Below, one piece after another: positions 16,016 through 24,525 of a stretch of DNA of 64,000 nucleotides. The position numbers and the translations under genes were made by a program. Within the stretch, counting starts at the first letter, position 1, and the number at the start of each line of letters is the position of its first letter. The stretch is taken from positions 1 to 64,000 of the forward strand of contig JAGPLX010000003.1 in the NCBI GenBank assembly GCA_018053185.1, in the 5' to 3' direction. Source of the stretch: Syntrophobacteraceae bacterium (GTDB lineage: Bacteria; Desulfobacterota; Syntrophobacteria; Syntrophobacterales; Syntrophobacteraceae). The notes under the pieces are model-generated. The model ran no database searches. It was not told where the DNA came from and saw only the letters and a list, made by a program, of their open reading frames with translations.

Positions 16016-16204
16016 TCACTCCTTCTCCTCCTCCACGACGAGGGTCCCCTTGTGTTTTGTTCCACAGGAAGGGCAGAGGATTTCGATCTCCTGCTCTGGA
16101 CCGATGTACTTCTCTTTCATTGTCTCGGAGGGAATGAAGCTGACATCGCCGCAGGCACATTGCGGACATTGACCCTTGACCAAGTGTCTCTGTTTCTTTG
16201 CCAT
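16016..16204 (-). CDS. Small zinc-ribbon protein
   Basis: The product has 62 residues from ATG 16204. It contains C13-PQ-C16 followed by another Cys (CAC), then CPSCGTKHKG (C44, C47), forming a four-Cys ribbon, and ends in an acidic tail (VVEEEKE). No enzyme family is recognisable. It is the first gene of the run leading into the tiny ribbon protein, copZ and copA. The 118-base gap to the next gene still allows a single transcript. It could be a metal-sensing or metal-buffering protein, but this is inference from context. Confidence 0.7.
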   Translation of the reverse strand: MAKKQRHLVKGQCPQCACGDVSFIPSETMKEKYIGPEQEIEILCPSCGTKHKGTLVVEEEKE

Positions 16205-16598
16205 GGAACTCCTCCCCTGGAATCACGGATTCAACCACTCTATTTCCCCCCGGACACACAGGACTCGCCTCGATAAGGGGTGCCGATGATCACCGGGGTC
16301 TCCGAATCTCGCCGAACGGCTTTTCCAAGTTTGGTCTTCGACCGACCCAACACGCCTGTCCAAGAACTTGATGCCGGCGTTTGCGGGACTCAAACCCGTT
16401 TCAGCGGCCGCCACATCGTCCCGGCATGCCAAGAAAGGAAACGACATGCTTTCGGCAGACCTTCTTATGGTAATGTCACCACACGGGTCTGTCCATTCGC
16501 TGTGGGGATTTGTTTCCCTTCGGCATGAGTCATCCTTCGACCTTCAAGTTCATCTCATATCACCGTATCAGGAGAGCGGGAAGAGCGACCGTCTTCCT
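16205..16598. other. Gene-free stretch between the copper operon and the cobalamin ABC operon
   Basis: About 390 bases between the start of the zinc-ribbon gene and the stop of the ABC ATPase gene, both on the minus strand. It must hold the copper operon promoter and the terminator of the cobalamin operon. I see no clear hairpin with a T run and no recognisable CueR-type operator. Frames through it do not look coding. Confidence 0.5.
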
Positions 16599-17408
16599 TC
16601 ACGGCAGGAAAAACACCTGGCGTTTGCCGGTTCCCGCCACCTCGTGCACCTGGACCCTGGTTTGATAGAGTCCTTCCAGGATTTCGGGGACGAGAAGGGA
16701 GGAAGTAGGACCGTCGGCGGCCAGTTTTCCTTCTTTGAGAAAAATCATGCGGTCGCAGTAGAGGGCGGCGAGATTCACATCGTGCAATACGGCCAGTACC
16801 GTCAGTTGCCTCTCGCGGTTCAGCCGTTCGAGGATTCCGAAAACCCGGAGTTTGCGATGAATGTCCATGGCCGAGGTGGCTTCATCGAGCAGGAGGAGCG
16901 GGGTATCCTGGGCCAGGGCCTTGGCCATGGTCACCCGCTGTTTTTCTCCCCCGCTCACCGCCGTAATGAGCCGTTCGGCAAGCTCGACGGTCTCGGTGAT
17001 TTCCATGGCCCGGCGTACTACGGAAGCATCCTCGGGGCTGTCCATCCGCCATCTCTTCTGGTGTGGGTAACGCCCCATGCGAACCACTTCCTCGCAGGAA
17101 AAAGGAAAGCGCACCTCGGCGTTTTGTGAAACGGTGGCCATCCTTTTGGCGCGGCTCCTGGAATTGAGGACCGCCAGAGGGTCTCCGAAGATCTCGATCG
17201 ATCCGCCCGATGGAGGGAGAATGCCGGTGAGGGCCAGAAGGAGCGTGGTTTTGCCCGAACCGTTGGGTCCGAGAACACCCACGAACTCCCCCCGGCGGAT
17301 TTGAAACGAGATCCCCTTCAACACGGGATCGGACGCGTAACCGCACCACAGGTCCGAGGCCCGGATTACAGTTGGAGGTATTTTTTCCGATGCATCAAGA
17401 GGAAGCAA
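16599..17408 (-). CDS. ABC transporter ATPase, BtuD/FecE type
   Basis: The ATPase of a cobalamin- or siderophore-type importer. Motifs in order: Walker A GPNGSGKTT, Q-loop region ATVSQNAEV, signature SGGEKQRV, Walker B LLLLDEAT followed by SAMDIHRK, and the switch His in LAVLHDVN. No ATG, GTG or TTG exists near the first conserved residues except a TTG at 17408, which has GGGAGG nine bases upstream; I chose it, giving 269 residues and a 43-base overlap with the permease. Position in a cobalamin-riboswitch operon points to corrinoid uptake (BtuD role). The substrate-binding protein (BtuF) is not in the window. Confidence 0.88.
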   Translation of the reverse strand: MLPLDASEKIPPTVIRASDLWCGYASDPVLKGISFQIRRGEFVGVLGPNGSGKTTLLLALTGILPPSGGSIEIFGDPLAVLNSRSRAKRMATVSQNAEVRFPFSCEEVVRMGRYPHQKRWRMDSPEDASVVRRAMEITETVELAERLITAVSGGEKQRVTMAKALAQDTPLLLLDEATSAMDIHRKLRVFGILERLNRERQLTVLAVLHDVNLAALYCDRMIFLKEGKLAADGPTSSLLVPEILEGLYQTRVQVHEVAGTGKRQVFFLP

Positions 17409-18418
17409 AAAAAGGGTCCTCCCAGAATGGCGGTCACCACGCCCACGGGGATTTCCTCCCCGCTGGGAAGGGCCGACCGCGCAAGAGTGTCCGAAAGAAG
17501 AACGAGGAGGCCGCCGGCCAGGAGGACGGCGGGAAGCAGTCTTCGATGCCGGGGCCCCATGGCTAGTCGAACCAGGTGAGGTGTTACCAGGCCCACGAAA
17601 CCGATGATGCCGCTCACTGCAACCGCGGCCGCCGTGATCAACGACGCCGCCAGGAGCAGGCGGAAACGAACCCGAGCGACGTCCACGCCCAGTTGTTGGG
17701 CCTGGATATCCCCCAGGCTCAGGATGTCCAGCTCCCTGGCGTAATAGAGGATGGCCGCGCCTCCCGCCAGAAGGTACGGGAAAACCAGGACCACCTCGGT
17801 CCAGCTCTTTCCGGAAAAGCTCCCCAAAATCCAGAACACGATGGTCGAGACGGAATCCTCGTTCAGGCTCTTGAGCAGGCTGATCCATGCGGAAAGGAAG
17901 GTCGAAACAATGATTCCAGCCAGGACCAGGGTGGCGGGATGCAGCCTTCCGTCTATCCTTCCCAGCATGTAAACCAGGTACAAGGCTCCCAGAGCTCCGG
18001 CAAAAGCAGCGACGGGCAGGAGGCTCACGCCCCCCAGAAACCCGCTCCCCCAGCCCAGCAGGATGTAGAGAGAAGCCCCGAAAGCGGCACCGGCCGAGGT
18101 TCCCAGGGTGAACGGATCGGCTAGGGGGTTGAGGAGCACTCCCTGGTACACCGCTCCGGCCAGGGCCAGGGCTCCACCCACGGTCAGGGCCAGGCATACC
18201 CGGCCCAGGCGGACGTGGACGGCAATGTAGCGGACCGTATCGTCGATCCCCCGGCCGGCCGACGGATCGATGGGGGAAATCCAGATGCGCCAGATGGTTT
18301 CATAGGGGATGTGAAAGGGTCCCATACCGGAAGTCACGAAGGCGGTCAGAACGATGACGAGGAGGAGCCCGGTCCAGCCGAGAAAGCGGGGCAGTAAACG
18401 ACAAGGCGGTGGAGTCAA
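17366..18418 (-). CDS. FecCD/BtuC-type ABC transporter permease
   Basis: About 350 residues with roughly ten membrane helices. Family marks include VRLGRVCLALTVGGALALAGAVYQGVLLNPLADPFTLGTSAGAAFGA near residues 65-115 and SGIIGFVGLVTPHLVRLAMGPRHR ... GEEIPVGVVTAILGGPFFCFLL at the C terminus, which include the coupling region to the ATPase. The inferred start is TTG 18418, with a GAGGCGA ribosome site. The frame is open further upstream, but that part lies inside cbiL in another frame. With the ATPase it should form an importer for vitamin B12 or another corrinoid, given the riboswitch upstream. Confidence 0.9.
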   Translation of the reverse strand: MTPPPCRLLPRFLGWTGLLLVIVLTAFVTSGMGPFHIPYETIWRIWISPIDPSAGRGIDDTVRYIAVHVRLGRVCLALTVGGALALAGAVYQGVLLNPLADPFTLGTSAGAAFGASLYILLGWGSGFLGGVSLLPVAAFAGALGALYLVYMLGRIDGRLHPATLVLAGIIVSTFLSAWISLLKSLNEDSVSTIVFWILGSFSGKSWTEVVLVFPYLLAGGAAILYYARELDILSLGDIQAQQLGVDVARVRFRLLLAASLITAAAVAVSGIIGFVGLVTPHLVRLAMGPRHRRLLPAVLLAGGLLVLLSDTLARSALPSGEEIPVGVVTAILGGPFFCFLLMHRKKYLQL

Positions 18419-18447
18419 AGGGATCGCCTCGCAGATGCCTGGGTCCT

Positions 18448-19185
18448 TCAGGGCTCCAAGCCTCGTTTCTTGATAATCATGAGGGACAGATAATGAGGCT
18501 GTCGAATCTCGGAGAGTCGGTTGAACTCCCTCTCGACCACCTGGCCTTCCAATCCGCAGCGGCTCACGAAACAACAGCTGTCGGTCAGCCCCGCTTCCTT
18601 GATCCGGGAGAGGATTTGCGGGAACTGCTTGTAGGTTTTCATGAGCACGACGTTGTCCGATATCCGGAGGGCTTCTTTGAGCCGGTCTCCACCCTTGGCC
18701 CCCGAGATGATGGTGATGGCTTCCTCGCCCTCGGCCAGAGGGACGCCCGCACATGCGGCGGCCGCCTGGAACGAGGTGATGCCCGGAACCGTGGTGATGT
18801 TCACCTGGGGCAGTTGGCTTCGGACCTTACGCATCAGGTAGATGAACGTGCTGAAGGTGAGGGGATCCCCCAGGGTCAGGAAGGCCACGTGCTTTCCTTC
18901 CTTCAAGATGTCCACCACTTGCTCGCAGTTGGCCTGCCACGCGTTTTCGAGGCTCTCCGCATGGAATGTCATAGGAAACAAAAGGTGGTCCACGGGAGTG
19001 TCGGGGGCCAGGTGTTCCCTCACGATATCCAGGGCCAGGCTATAGTCGTTCTTGCTGGATGCGGCGGCAAAGACATGAGAGACTTCCTTGAGAACCCTGA
19101 CCGCCTTGAGGGTCAACAGCTCAGGATCTCCCGGTCCGACACCGATTCCATACAGGGTACCCAACACAGTCTGTTCCTCATTCAA
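18448..19185 (-). CDS. cbiL: Precorrin-2 / cobalt-factor II C20-methyltransferase
   Basis: A 245-residue SAM-dependent methyltransferase of the tetrapyrrole methylase fold. The N-terminal GTLYGIGVGPGDPELLTLKAVRVL is the family signature; HVAFLTLGDPLTFSTFIYLM and the central TVPGITSFQAAAACAGVPLAEGEE also match CobI/CbiL. It adds a methyl group at C20 during corrin ring synthesis. The start is taken as TTG 19185, whose first bases overlap the cbiC stop (TTGAATGA). The oxygen-independent (cbi) route is assumed because the organism looks anaerobic. Confidence 0.9.
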   Translation of the reverse strand: MNEEQTVLGTLYGIGVGPGDPELLTLKAVRVLKEVSHVFAAASSKNDYSLALDIVREHLAPDTPVDHLLFPMTFHAESLENAWQANCEQVVDILKEGKHVAFLTLGDPLTFSTFIYLMRKVRSQLPQVNITTVPGITSFQAAAACAGVPLAEGEEAITIISGAKGGDRLKEALRISDNVVLMKTYKQFPQILSRIKEAGLTDSCCFVSRCGLEGQVVEREFNRLSEIRQPHYLSLMIIKKRGLEP

Positions 19186-19864
19186 GGGCTTTTTCCTTAC
19201 GAGCGTGCTTCGCCAGCTCCAGAAGGGCATGGAGAATAGCCACCGCTACGGCACTCCCGCCTTTTCTTCCCGACACGGTAATGTTTGGCCGGCCTGGGAG
19301 GCCGGAGAGAGCCTCCTTGGATTCCTCCGCCTGGACAAACCCGACGGGAACTCCGATGACCAGCGCCGGCTTCAATCCTTCCTCACGGATCAGCCTGACG
19401 ACTTCCAGCAACGCCGTGGGCGCGTTCCCTATGGTTACAATGTTCCCGTCCATCCGGCGGGACAGGGTTCGAAAGGCCGCCGCGGAACGTGTGGTTCCCA
19501 TCGCCAGCCCCCATTGGTGACTCTCGGGATGAAGAACCGGGATGACCACCTCGTTTCCAAACCACATCAGGCGCCACGGCGAAAGACCGGCATGGATCAT
19601 GCGCGTGTCCACAAAGAGAGATGCGCCTCTCCGGATGGCTTCGATCCCTGCATCCATGGCTTCCGGGTGAAATCGAATCCGCCGGGCGTAGTCAAAATCA
19701 CCCGTTGCATGGATCACCCGCCGCACCACTTCCCATTGATCGGGTGGAAAGGATCGGTCCTTCATTTCCTCTTCGATGATGCGGAAACTCTCGATCTCGA
19801 TCCGGCGGCCGGCTTGGACCAGGCCCGGCCGGTCCTTTTTCGAATGTTTCGGGGAATCCTTCAC
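19178..19864 (-). CDS. cbiC: Precorrin-8X / cobalt-precorrin-8 methylmutase
   Basis: A 228-residue protein that moves a methyl group from C11 to C12 to form hydrogenobyrinate or cobyrinate. Diagnostic segments are VVRRVIHATGDFDYARRIRFHP (conserved catalytic His in VIHATGD), GASLFVDTRMI, GNAPTALLEVVRLIREE, PALVIGVPVGFVQAEESKEAL and the C-terminal GRKGGSAVAVAILHALLEL. It is the first gene after the cobalamin riboswitch and starts at ATG 19864. The other cobalamin synthesis genes are not in the window. Confidence 0.95.
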   Translation of the reverse strand: MKDSPKHSKKDRPGLVQAGRRIEIESFRIIEEEMKDRSFPPDQWEVVRRVIHATGDFDYARRIRFHPEAMDAGIEAIRRGASLFVDTRMIHAGLSPWRLMWFGNEVVIPVLHPESHQWGLAMGTTRSAAAFRTLSRRMDGNIVTIGNAPTALLEVVRLIREEGLKPALVIGVPVGFVQAEESKEALSGLPGRPNITVSGRKGGSAVAVAILHALLELAKHARKEKALE

Positions 19865-20076
19865 GATTTTCAGCCCTTCTCAAGCCGCCCAACCCAGCCT
19901 CCTTGCAGGCATTCTCCTGTAGGTGTAGGCGGTCGGCCTTGGACAGGAACAAAGGCAGATGCTTGGCGTCTCGGCCGAGTGGTCCTCTCATTCCAGGTGC
20001 AGGCACTCGATCCCGCTTCATTCCCTGGTGGGGCGGCCGACCTCGGATTACCGCACGTTTTCCCTTTTGGACGCTC

Positions 20077-20120
20077 AAAAACAAAAAAATCCTTGAAGAT
20101 CCCCTTCGGACCTCCAAGGA
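20077..20120 (-). terminator. Terminator between the cobalamin riboswitch and cbiC
   Basis: On the minus strand, CCTTGGAGG and the nearly complementary CTTCAAGG form a hairpin followed by TTTTTTTGTTTT. It lies about 150 bases after the aptamer and 210 bases before cbiC. In this place it can act as the off-switch when cobalamin is bound, although the distance from the aptamer is longer than usual. Confidence 0.75.
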
Positions 20121-20270
20121 TTGCACCCAGTTTTACTTGATCCTTCCTAATTGTCGGGAATATCCCACGTTTCCCGGAGCAGCCCGCGACCCAGGCCCGG
20201 AAGCAATTCCCCAAAGGAAATGCCCTTTACAGCCGGAGCCGTGAATGAGTCTTTTGCAAGCCGCCCTTCT

Positions 20271-20442
20271 CGTTCAGGCAGGTTTTCTGACTCACGGATC
20301 TTCCTACTCACCACCCCTTCCCGGTGCCCTCGATGGGCAGCCAGTGGTCCTAATGGCTTTCGTCCCCGTTTACAGCGGCGGGACCGCGACGGACTTGCAC
20401 CGTCTTCCCTTTTAAATTTCGGAAATCCGAAAATACCTGAAC
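20271..20442 (-). promoter_or_regulatory. Cobalamin riboswitch aptamer
   Basis: Read on the minus strand, the region carries the ordered conserved blocks of the cobalamin element: GGGAAGACGGTGCAAGTCCG, CGCGGTCCCGCCGCTGTAA, GGGGACGAAAGCCA, the B12-box-type CCACTGGC, GGGAAGG and GAGTCAGAAAACCTGCC. The closing stem pairs GTTCAGGT at the 5' end with ACCTGCCTGAAC at the 3' end. It controls the downstream operon cbiC-cbiL-permease-ATPase, lowering expression when adenosylcobalamin is plentiful. Confidence 0.95.
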
Positions 20443-20820
20443 GCGCACCTTGTCAAAGAACCTACTTCCCTGGCACCGTGGAAGCGAACCGACATGAGTG
20501 CCCGCGAAGCCATGTCTCCCTCCAAGGGAACCATGCCTGCTCCCTCGAAAACACTTGACTTTTACCTCATTTGCACATGCGAGTCAACGGATACACGAAA
20601 CACTCACCCCCCGTCCCCTACGGATGCAGGGGTGTTAAGGTCCTTCCGAACGACCCCGAATAAAGTCTTTGACCCTTCCTCGGGCAGTGTGATTGAATCT
20701 GGAACCCGGACCCTGACGAGGTTTTTCACCAAGAAGTCCCGGAGGTTATTTTCCTTGCCCCGGAGCATGGCTACAGGGGTTTTCCAGCTGTCCACCCATC
20801 TGCCCAAAGAGGAGTGATTC
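20443..20820. other. Gene-free stretch between the riboswitch and the UPF0182 gene
   Basis: About 380 bases separate the divergent cobalamin operon and the UPF0182 gene. Promoters for both should lie here. I see no clear hairpin, repeat or coding frame. Confidence 0.5.
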
Positions 20821-23463
20821 ATGGTTTTGTGGAAAAAACGGCTAGGGTTGCTTATGGGGGGGTTCTTGGGGCTCCTGGTTTTGGGTTTTGCCGTGAGTCT
20901 CACCTCGGCTGCCTACCTGGTGGATCTCTGGTGGTACCGTTCCCTGGGGTATGAATTCTACTACTGGCAGCGACTTCTCTATCGTTATGTCATTTTCGGA
21001 ACGGTCACCGTTTTCTTCTTTCTTATTTTTTTTCTGAACTTCTGGGTGGCCTCCCGTCACCTCGGCACAACACTTCCCAAAGGTTCCGGCGCCAGGGCTT
21101 CCACGTTGAAAGTCCAGGCGGACCTTCTCCATTTGTTCCGCACCGGATCGATGTGGGTGTATACCCCCCTTTCCCTTGTGCTCGCCATTCCCATCGCTCT
21201 GCCGCTCTTTCATCGGTGGGAGGACTTCCTGCTCTACTTGTTTGCTCCTTCTGCGGGCATGCAGGACCCGGTCTTCGGGAAAGACGTCGCTTTCTATCTT
21301 TTCTCCCTTCCCATCTACAGCCTTGTCCAGCAGCGGCTTTTCCTCGCCTTTGCGCTTCTCCTCTGCGGCGTGACCCTGCTTTATTGGCTCGAGAGGCGAC
21401 TGCTCCTGCAACAGGATGTGCGGATGCCGCCGGGAGCCAAGTGGCATTTGAATACCCTGGTTTTGCTGACCGTCTTGCTGGGGATGGGAGTATTTGTCCT
21501 GGAGCGCTATGAGCTTTTGTACGCCGAAAGTCATGAGCCCCTCTTTTTTGGACCGGGGTACGAGGAGCTGAGAGTCATCCTGCCCATGATCTGGCTGATC
21601 CTGATTTTGCTCCCGGCGACGGCGGGGCTGCTGGTGCACTTCCTTTATACGAAAAAGAACTGGAAACCGCCGGCAGTGGCCGCGCTTTGCCTGTGCCTGG
21701 TTCTTGGGGGGCGGTACTCCCCCTTTCTGCCGGACCTTGTCGACCGCTACATTGTAAAGCCGAACGCCCTGTCCCTGGAGAAGCCCTTTATTGCCGACAG
21801 CGTTCGAGCCACCTTGACGGCCTATGATCTGGATCGGGTGGAAGTGCGGGATTTTTCTCCCCAACGCACGCCCACGGGAATTCCGGAACCCCAGGTGCGG
21901 GACATCCTGCGCAACGTCCCCGTCTGGGACGGAGAGCTTCTCACCAATGTGTACGAACAGCTCCAGGAACTGCGAACCTATTATGATTTTTCCGGGGTGG
22001 ACGTCAGCCGGTACGAAGTCCGCGGCAACAAACAGCAGGTGTTCCTGGCCGCCCGGGAGCTCAACGCCGACAAGCTTCCTGCGGGAGCCCACAATTGGGT
22101 CAACAAACATCTCACCTACACTCACGGCTACGGAGTGGTCATGACGCCGGCAGCCCAGGGCGGAGATGAACCCATGACGTGGTTCATTCGGGGAATTCCG
22201 GTGGAATCGCAGTTCGGCTTCAGCATCCAACAGCCGGGGATCTATTTCGGGGAGTTGGACCACTACCCCTATGTCATCGCCCCCAACGACGAGGGAGAAT
22301 TCGATTATCCCGAAGGCAATTCCAACGTCATGACCCATTATAAGGGGAAGGGAGGAGTCCCCCTGAACACCCTGTACAAGAAGTTGCTGTTTTCCTGGTA
22401 TTTGGGAGACCGCAACATCTTCTTCACCACCAAGACCAACAGAAACAGCAAAATCCTCTTCCGACGCAACATCCGGGAACGTGTACACACCCTGACCCCC
22501 TTCCTCCGCCTGGATGACAATCCTTACATCGTGGTGACCCCAGAAAGGCTGTACTGGATTCAAGACGCCTACACCGTTTCGGACCGCTATCCCAACGCCG
22601 CCATGTACGAAGATGGGTCATCCCGGTTCAACTACATCCGCAATTCGGTCAAGGTTGTCGTCGATGCGTACCATGGAACGGTGGACTATTACATCTTCGA
22701 TCCCGTGGACCCTGTCATTCGATCCTACAGCAGGATCTATCCCGGGGTCTTCAAAGACAAGGGAGCCATGCCCCCGGAACTGATGTCCCAGGTGCGCTAT
22801 CCGCAGGATCTCTTCGACGTGCAAATGACCGTCTACGCCAAGTATCACCAGGAGGACCCGGAGGTTTTTTACCAGCAGGAGGATGCCTGGGAGTTTGCTT
22901 CCACTCCCCTCGGCAAGCAGATAGTCCCCATCAAGTCCTACTACTTGACCCTCGACCTCATCGAACGGGGCATGTCGGGCTTTCTCCTGCTCTCGCCCAT
23001 GAGTCCCAAGGGAAAAGCCAATCTGCGCGCCTTGATGGTGGTGGGGGCGGAAGAGCCTCATTACGGAAAGATCGTGGCCTACAATTTTCCAAAGGGGGAG
23101 CTGATTCACGGTCCGTCCCAGGTAAATGCCCTCATCCAGCAGGACACCCGGGTGTCCGAACAATTCACCCTGTGGGACCAGGCCGGATCCCGGATTCGGA
23201 GGGGCAAGATGATCATTTTGCCCATCGGGAACATGGTGATCTACATCCAGCCTATCTACCTCATCGCTTCCACTCAGTTGAACATCCCGGAGCTCAAGAG
23301 GCTGATCATGACCCAGGGGCAGGTGGTCGTCATGGAGCCTTCCCTCGAGGAGGCCTACACGAGGCTCGAGGAACGCCTGCGGGAGGAATCCCTGAGAATC
23401 GAGCGGCGATACGGTCCCGCCCTCCCTGCCGGTGCGCCGACACCGGCTGCACCTCAGCCGTGA
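20821..23463 (+). CDS. UPF0182 family large membrane protein
   Basis: An 880-residue protein of the UPF0182/COG1615 family. The first ~310 residues hold about seven membrane helices (LLMGGFLGLLVLGFAV ..., VIFGTVTVFFFLIFF ..., WLILILLPATAGLLVHF). The remaining ~570 residues form a large domain, probably outside the cytoplasm, with family motifs VWDGELLTNVYEQLQELRTYYDF, DNPYIVVTPERLYWIQDAYT and YRIYP-like YSRIYPGVF. Length and motifs match the family well, but its biochemical role is unknown. It starts at ATG 20821 with GAGGAG upstream and appears to be transcribed alone. Confidence 0.93.
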   Translation: MVLWKKRLGLLMGGFLGLLVLGFAVSLTSAAYLVDLWWYRSLGYEFYYWQRLLYRYVIFGTVTVFFFLIFFLNFWVASRHLGTTLPKGSGARASTLKVQADLLHLFRTGSMWVYTPLSLVLAIPIALPLFHRWEDFLLYLFAPSAGMQDPVFGKDVAFYLFSLPIYSLVQQRLFLAFALLLCGVTLLYWLERRLLLQQDVRMPPGAKWHLNTLVLLTVLLGMGVFVLERYELLYAESHEPLFFGPGYEELRVILPMIWLILILLPATAGLLVHFLYTKKNWKPPAVAALCLCLVLGGRYSPFLPDLVDRYIVKPNALSLEKPFIADSVRATLTAYDLDRVEVRDFSPQRTPTGIPEPQVRDILRNVPVWDGELLTNVYEQLQELRTYYDFSGVDVSRYEVRGNKQQVFLAARELNADKLPAGAHNWVNKHLTYTHGYGVVMTPAAQGGDEPMTWFIRGIPVESQFGFSIQQPGIYFGELDHYPYVIAPNDEGEFDYPEGNSNVMTHYKGKGGVPLNTLYKKLLFSWYLGDRNIFFTTKTNRNSKILFRRNIRERVHTLTPFLRLDDNPYIVVTPERLYWIQDAYTVSDRYPNAAMYEDGSSRFNYIRNSVKVVVDAYHGTVDYYIFDPVDPVIRSYSRIYPGVFKDKGAMPPELMSQVRYPQDLFDVQMTVYAKYHQEDPEVFYQQEDAWEFASTPLGKQIVPIKSYYLTLDLIERGMSGFLLLSPMSPKGKANLRALMVVGAEEPHYGKIVAYNFPKGELIHGPSQVNALIQQDTRVSEQFTLWDQAGSRIRRGKMIILPIGNMVIYIQPIYLIASTQLNIPELKRLIMTQGQVVVMEPSLEEAYTRLEERLREESLRIERRYGPALPAGAPTPAAPQP

Positions 23464-23758
23464 CGGCTTCTCGGGTGCTTGGGTCCAGGGGCAGCGGCCC
23501 AGGCATGTCGGAAAAATTGCTTTTGGAACCGGCGCGACGAGCCCTCATCGGACCGATAATTTCCGCACTCCTGGAAGCGGCTCCAGGCCAGGGGATTCAA
23601 ATGAAGTTTTTGAAAACGGCGCTGCTGAGTACAGCTCTGCTCGATTCCTCCCCACCACCCGGTGTTCCACATTTTTGCCCCTGCTCATGGGACTTCATCG
23701 GCATCCCTTCGCAAAGCCGAAAAACAAATTCCGGGACCCCCCACGCACCTTTCTCGAG

Positions 23759-24399
23759 TCAGGCTTTCGGGGGTTCCTTGGGAGGTTGGCCACATCGGAG
23801 GTCGGCAGGCGGCGGGTCGAGGCGGGTTTGGTAGGGGCGGCCGGTACGGATGGCTTCCATCATGGCGTCGTAGATTTCGAGGATGGTGTCCTTGGTTCGG
23901 TAGGTACCCCACCGCGCTTCGTCCTTGCGCTTGACAATGGGGAACGTGTCCATGATGTAGGCTACGGCATCACGCGGGAGGGGAAAGCCAGCTTTCAGCC
24001 GGGCCAGGTCTTCCTCGGACTCTCCTTCCGCCCGGCGCCACCGGCCGTCCGGCTCTGCCGGGAGGTACAGGTGGAAAAAGGCGGCGTCCAGCTCGCAGCG
24101 TAGCAGGAAGCGGCGTTCCTCGTCCCACCGGAACGGCGGCCCGAACCAGCCGCAGTCCTTGGCAAAGGGTTCCAGGTCCCAAGCGGTGTAAACTAGTTCC
24201 AGCACTCGATGCACGATGAAGCTGGCGGGTAGGAGTCCGGACTCAAGTTTTCCAGAAACGAACCTGGATGGAGCACAGGGAGTTGCTTGAGAATGAAATA
24301 GCCTAAGTACAGCTCCGCAAAATAGGGTGACCATTTTAGCGACCGTCGCCCTCGCATGCTTTCGCGGAAATCCGGGGATGGGAAAGCCTGCATTTCCAC
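23759..24399 (-). pseudogene. C-terminal remnant of an Eco57I-type restriction-modification methylase
   Basis: Two adjoining frames carry fragments of the C-terminal end of large Eco57I-like DNA methylases of about 1000-1300 residues. The upstream piece (24399 to about 24260) contains [12 protein letters not shown]; the downstream piece (from about 24240 to 23759) contains [38 protein letters not shown] and [19 protein letters not shown] frameshift near 24250 splits them, and the N-terminal methylase domain (NPPY motif) is gone. The surrounding genes are housekeeping, so this is the last trace of a lost defence locus. Confidence 0.75.
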
Positions 24400-24525
24400 C
24401 TAAAACCTGCGTCCATGGAATGACGATTGGAGCATATCGGACACCTTATTGTGCAGGGCTGTACTAAGTCTCGGTAGAAGACAACGAGTTGGAAGACCAT
24501 TATAGGGGATCAGAGGATCAGGAGC

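Noticed and set aside
19870-20244. Small frames between the cobalamin riboswitch and cbiC
   Set aside because: They overlap the terminator and leader RNA and have no conserved sequence.
20842-22563. 573-codon minus-strand frame inside the UPF0182 gene
   Set aside because: Antisense shadow of a clearly identified gene.
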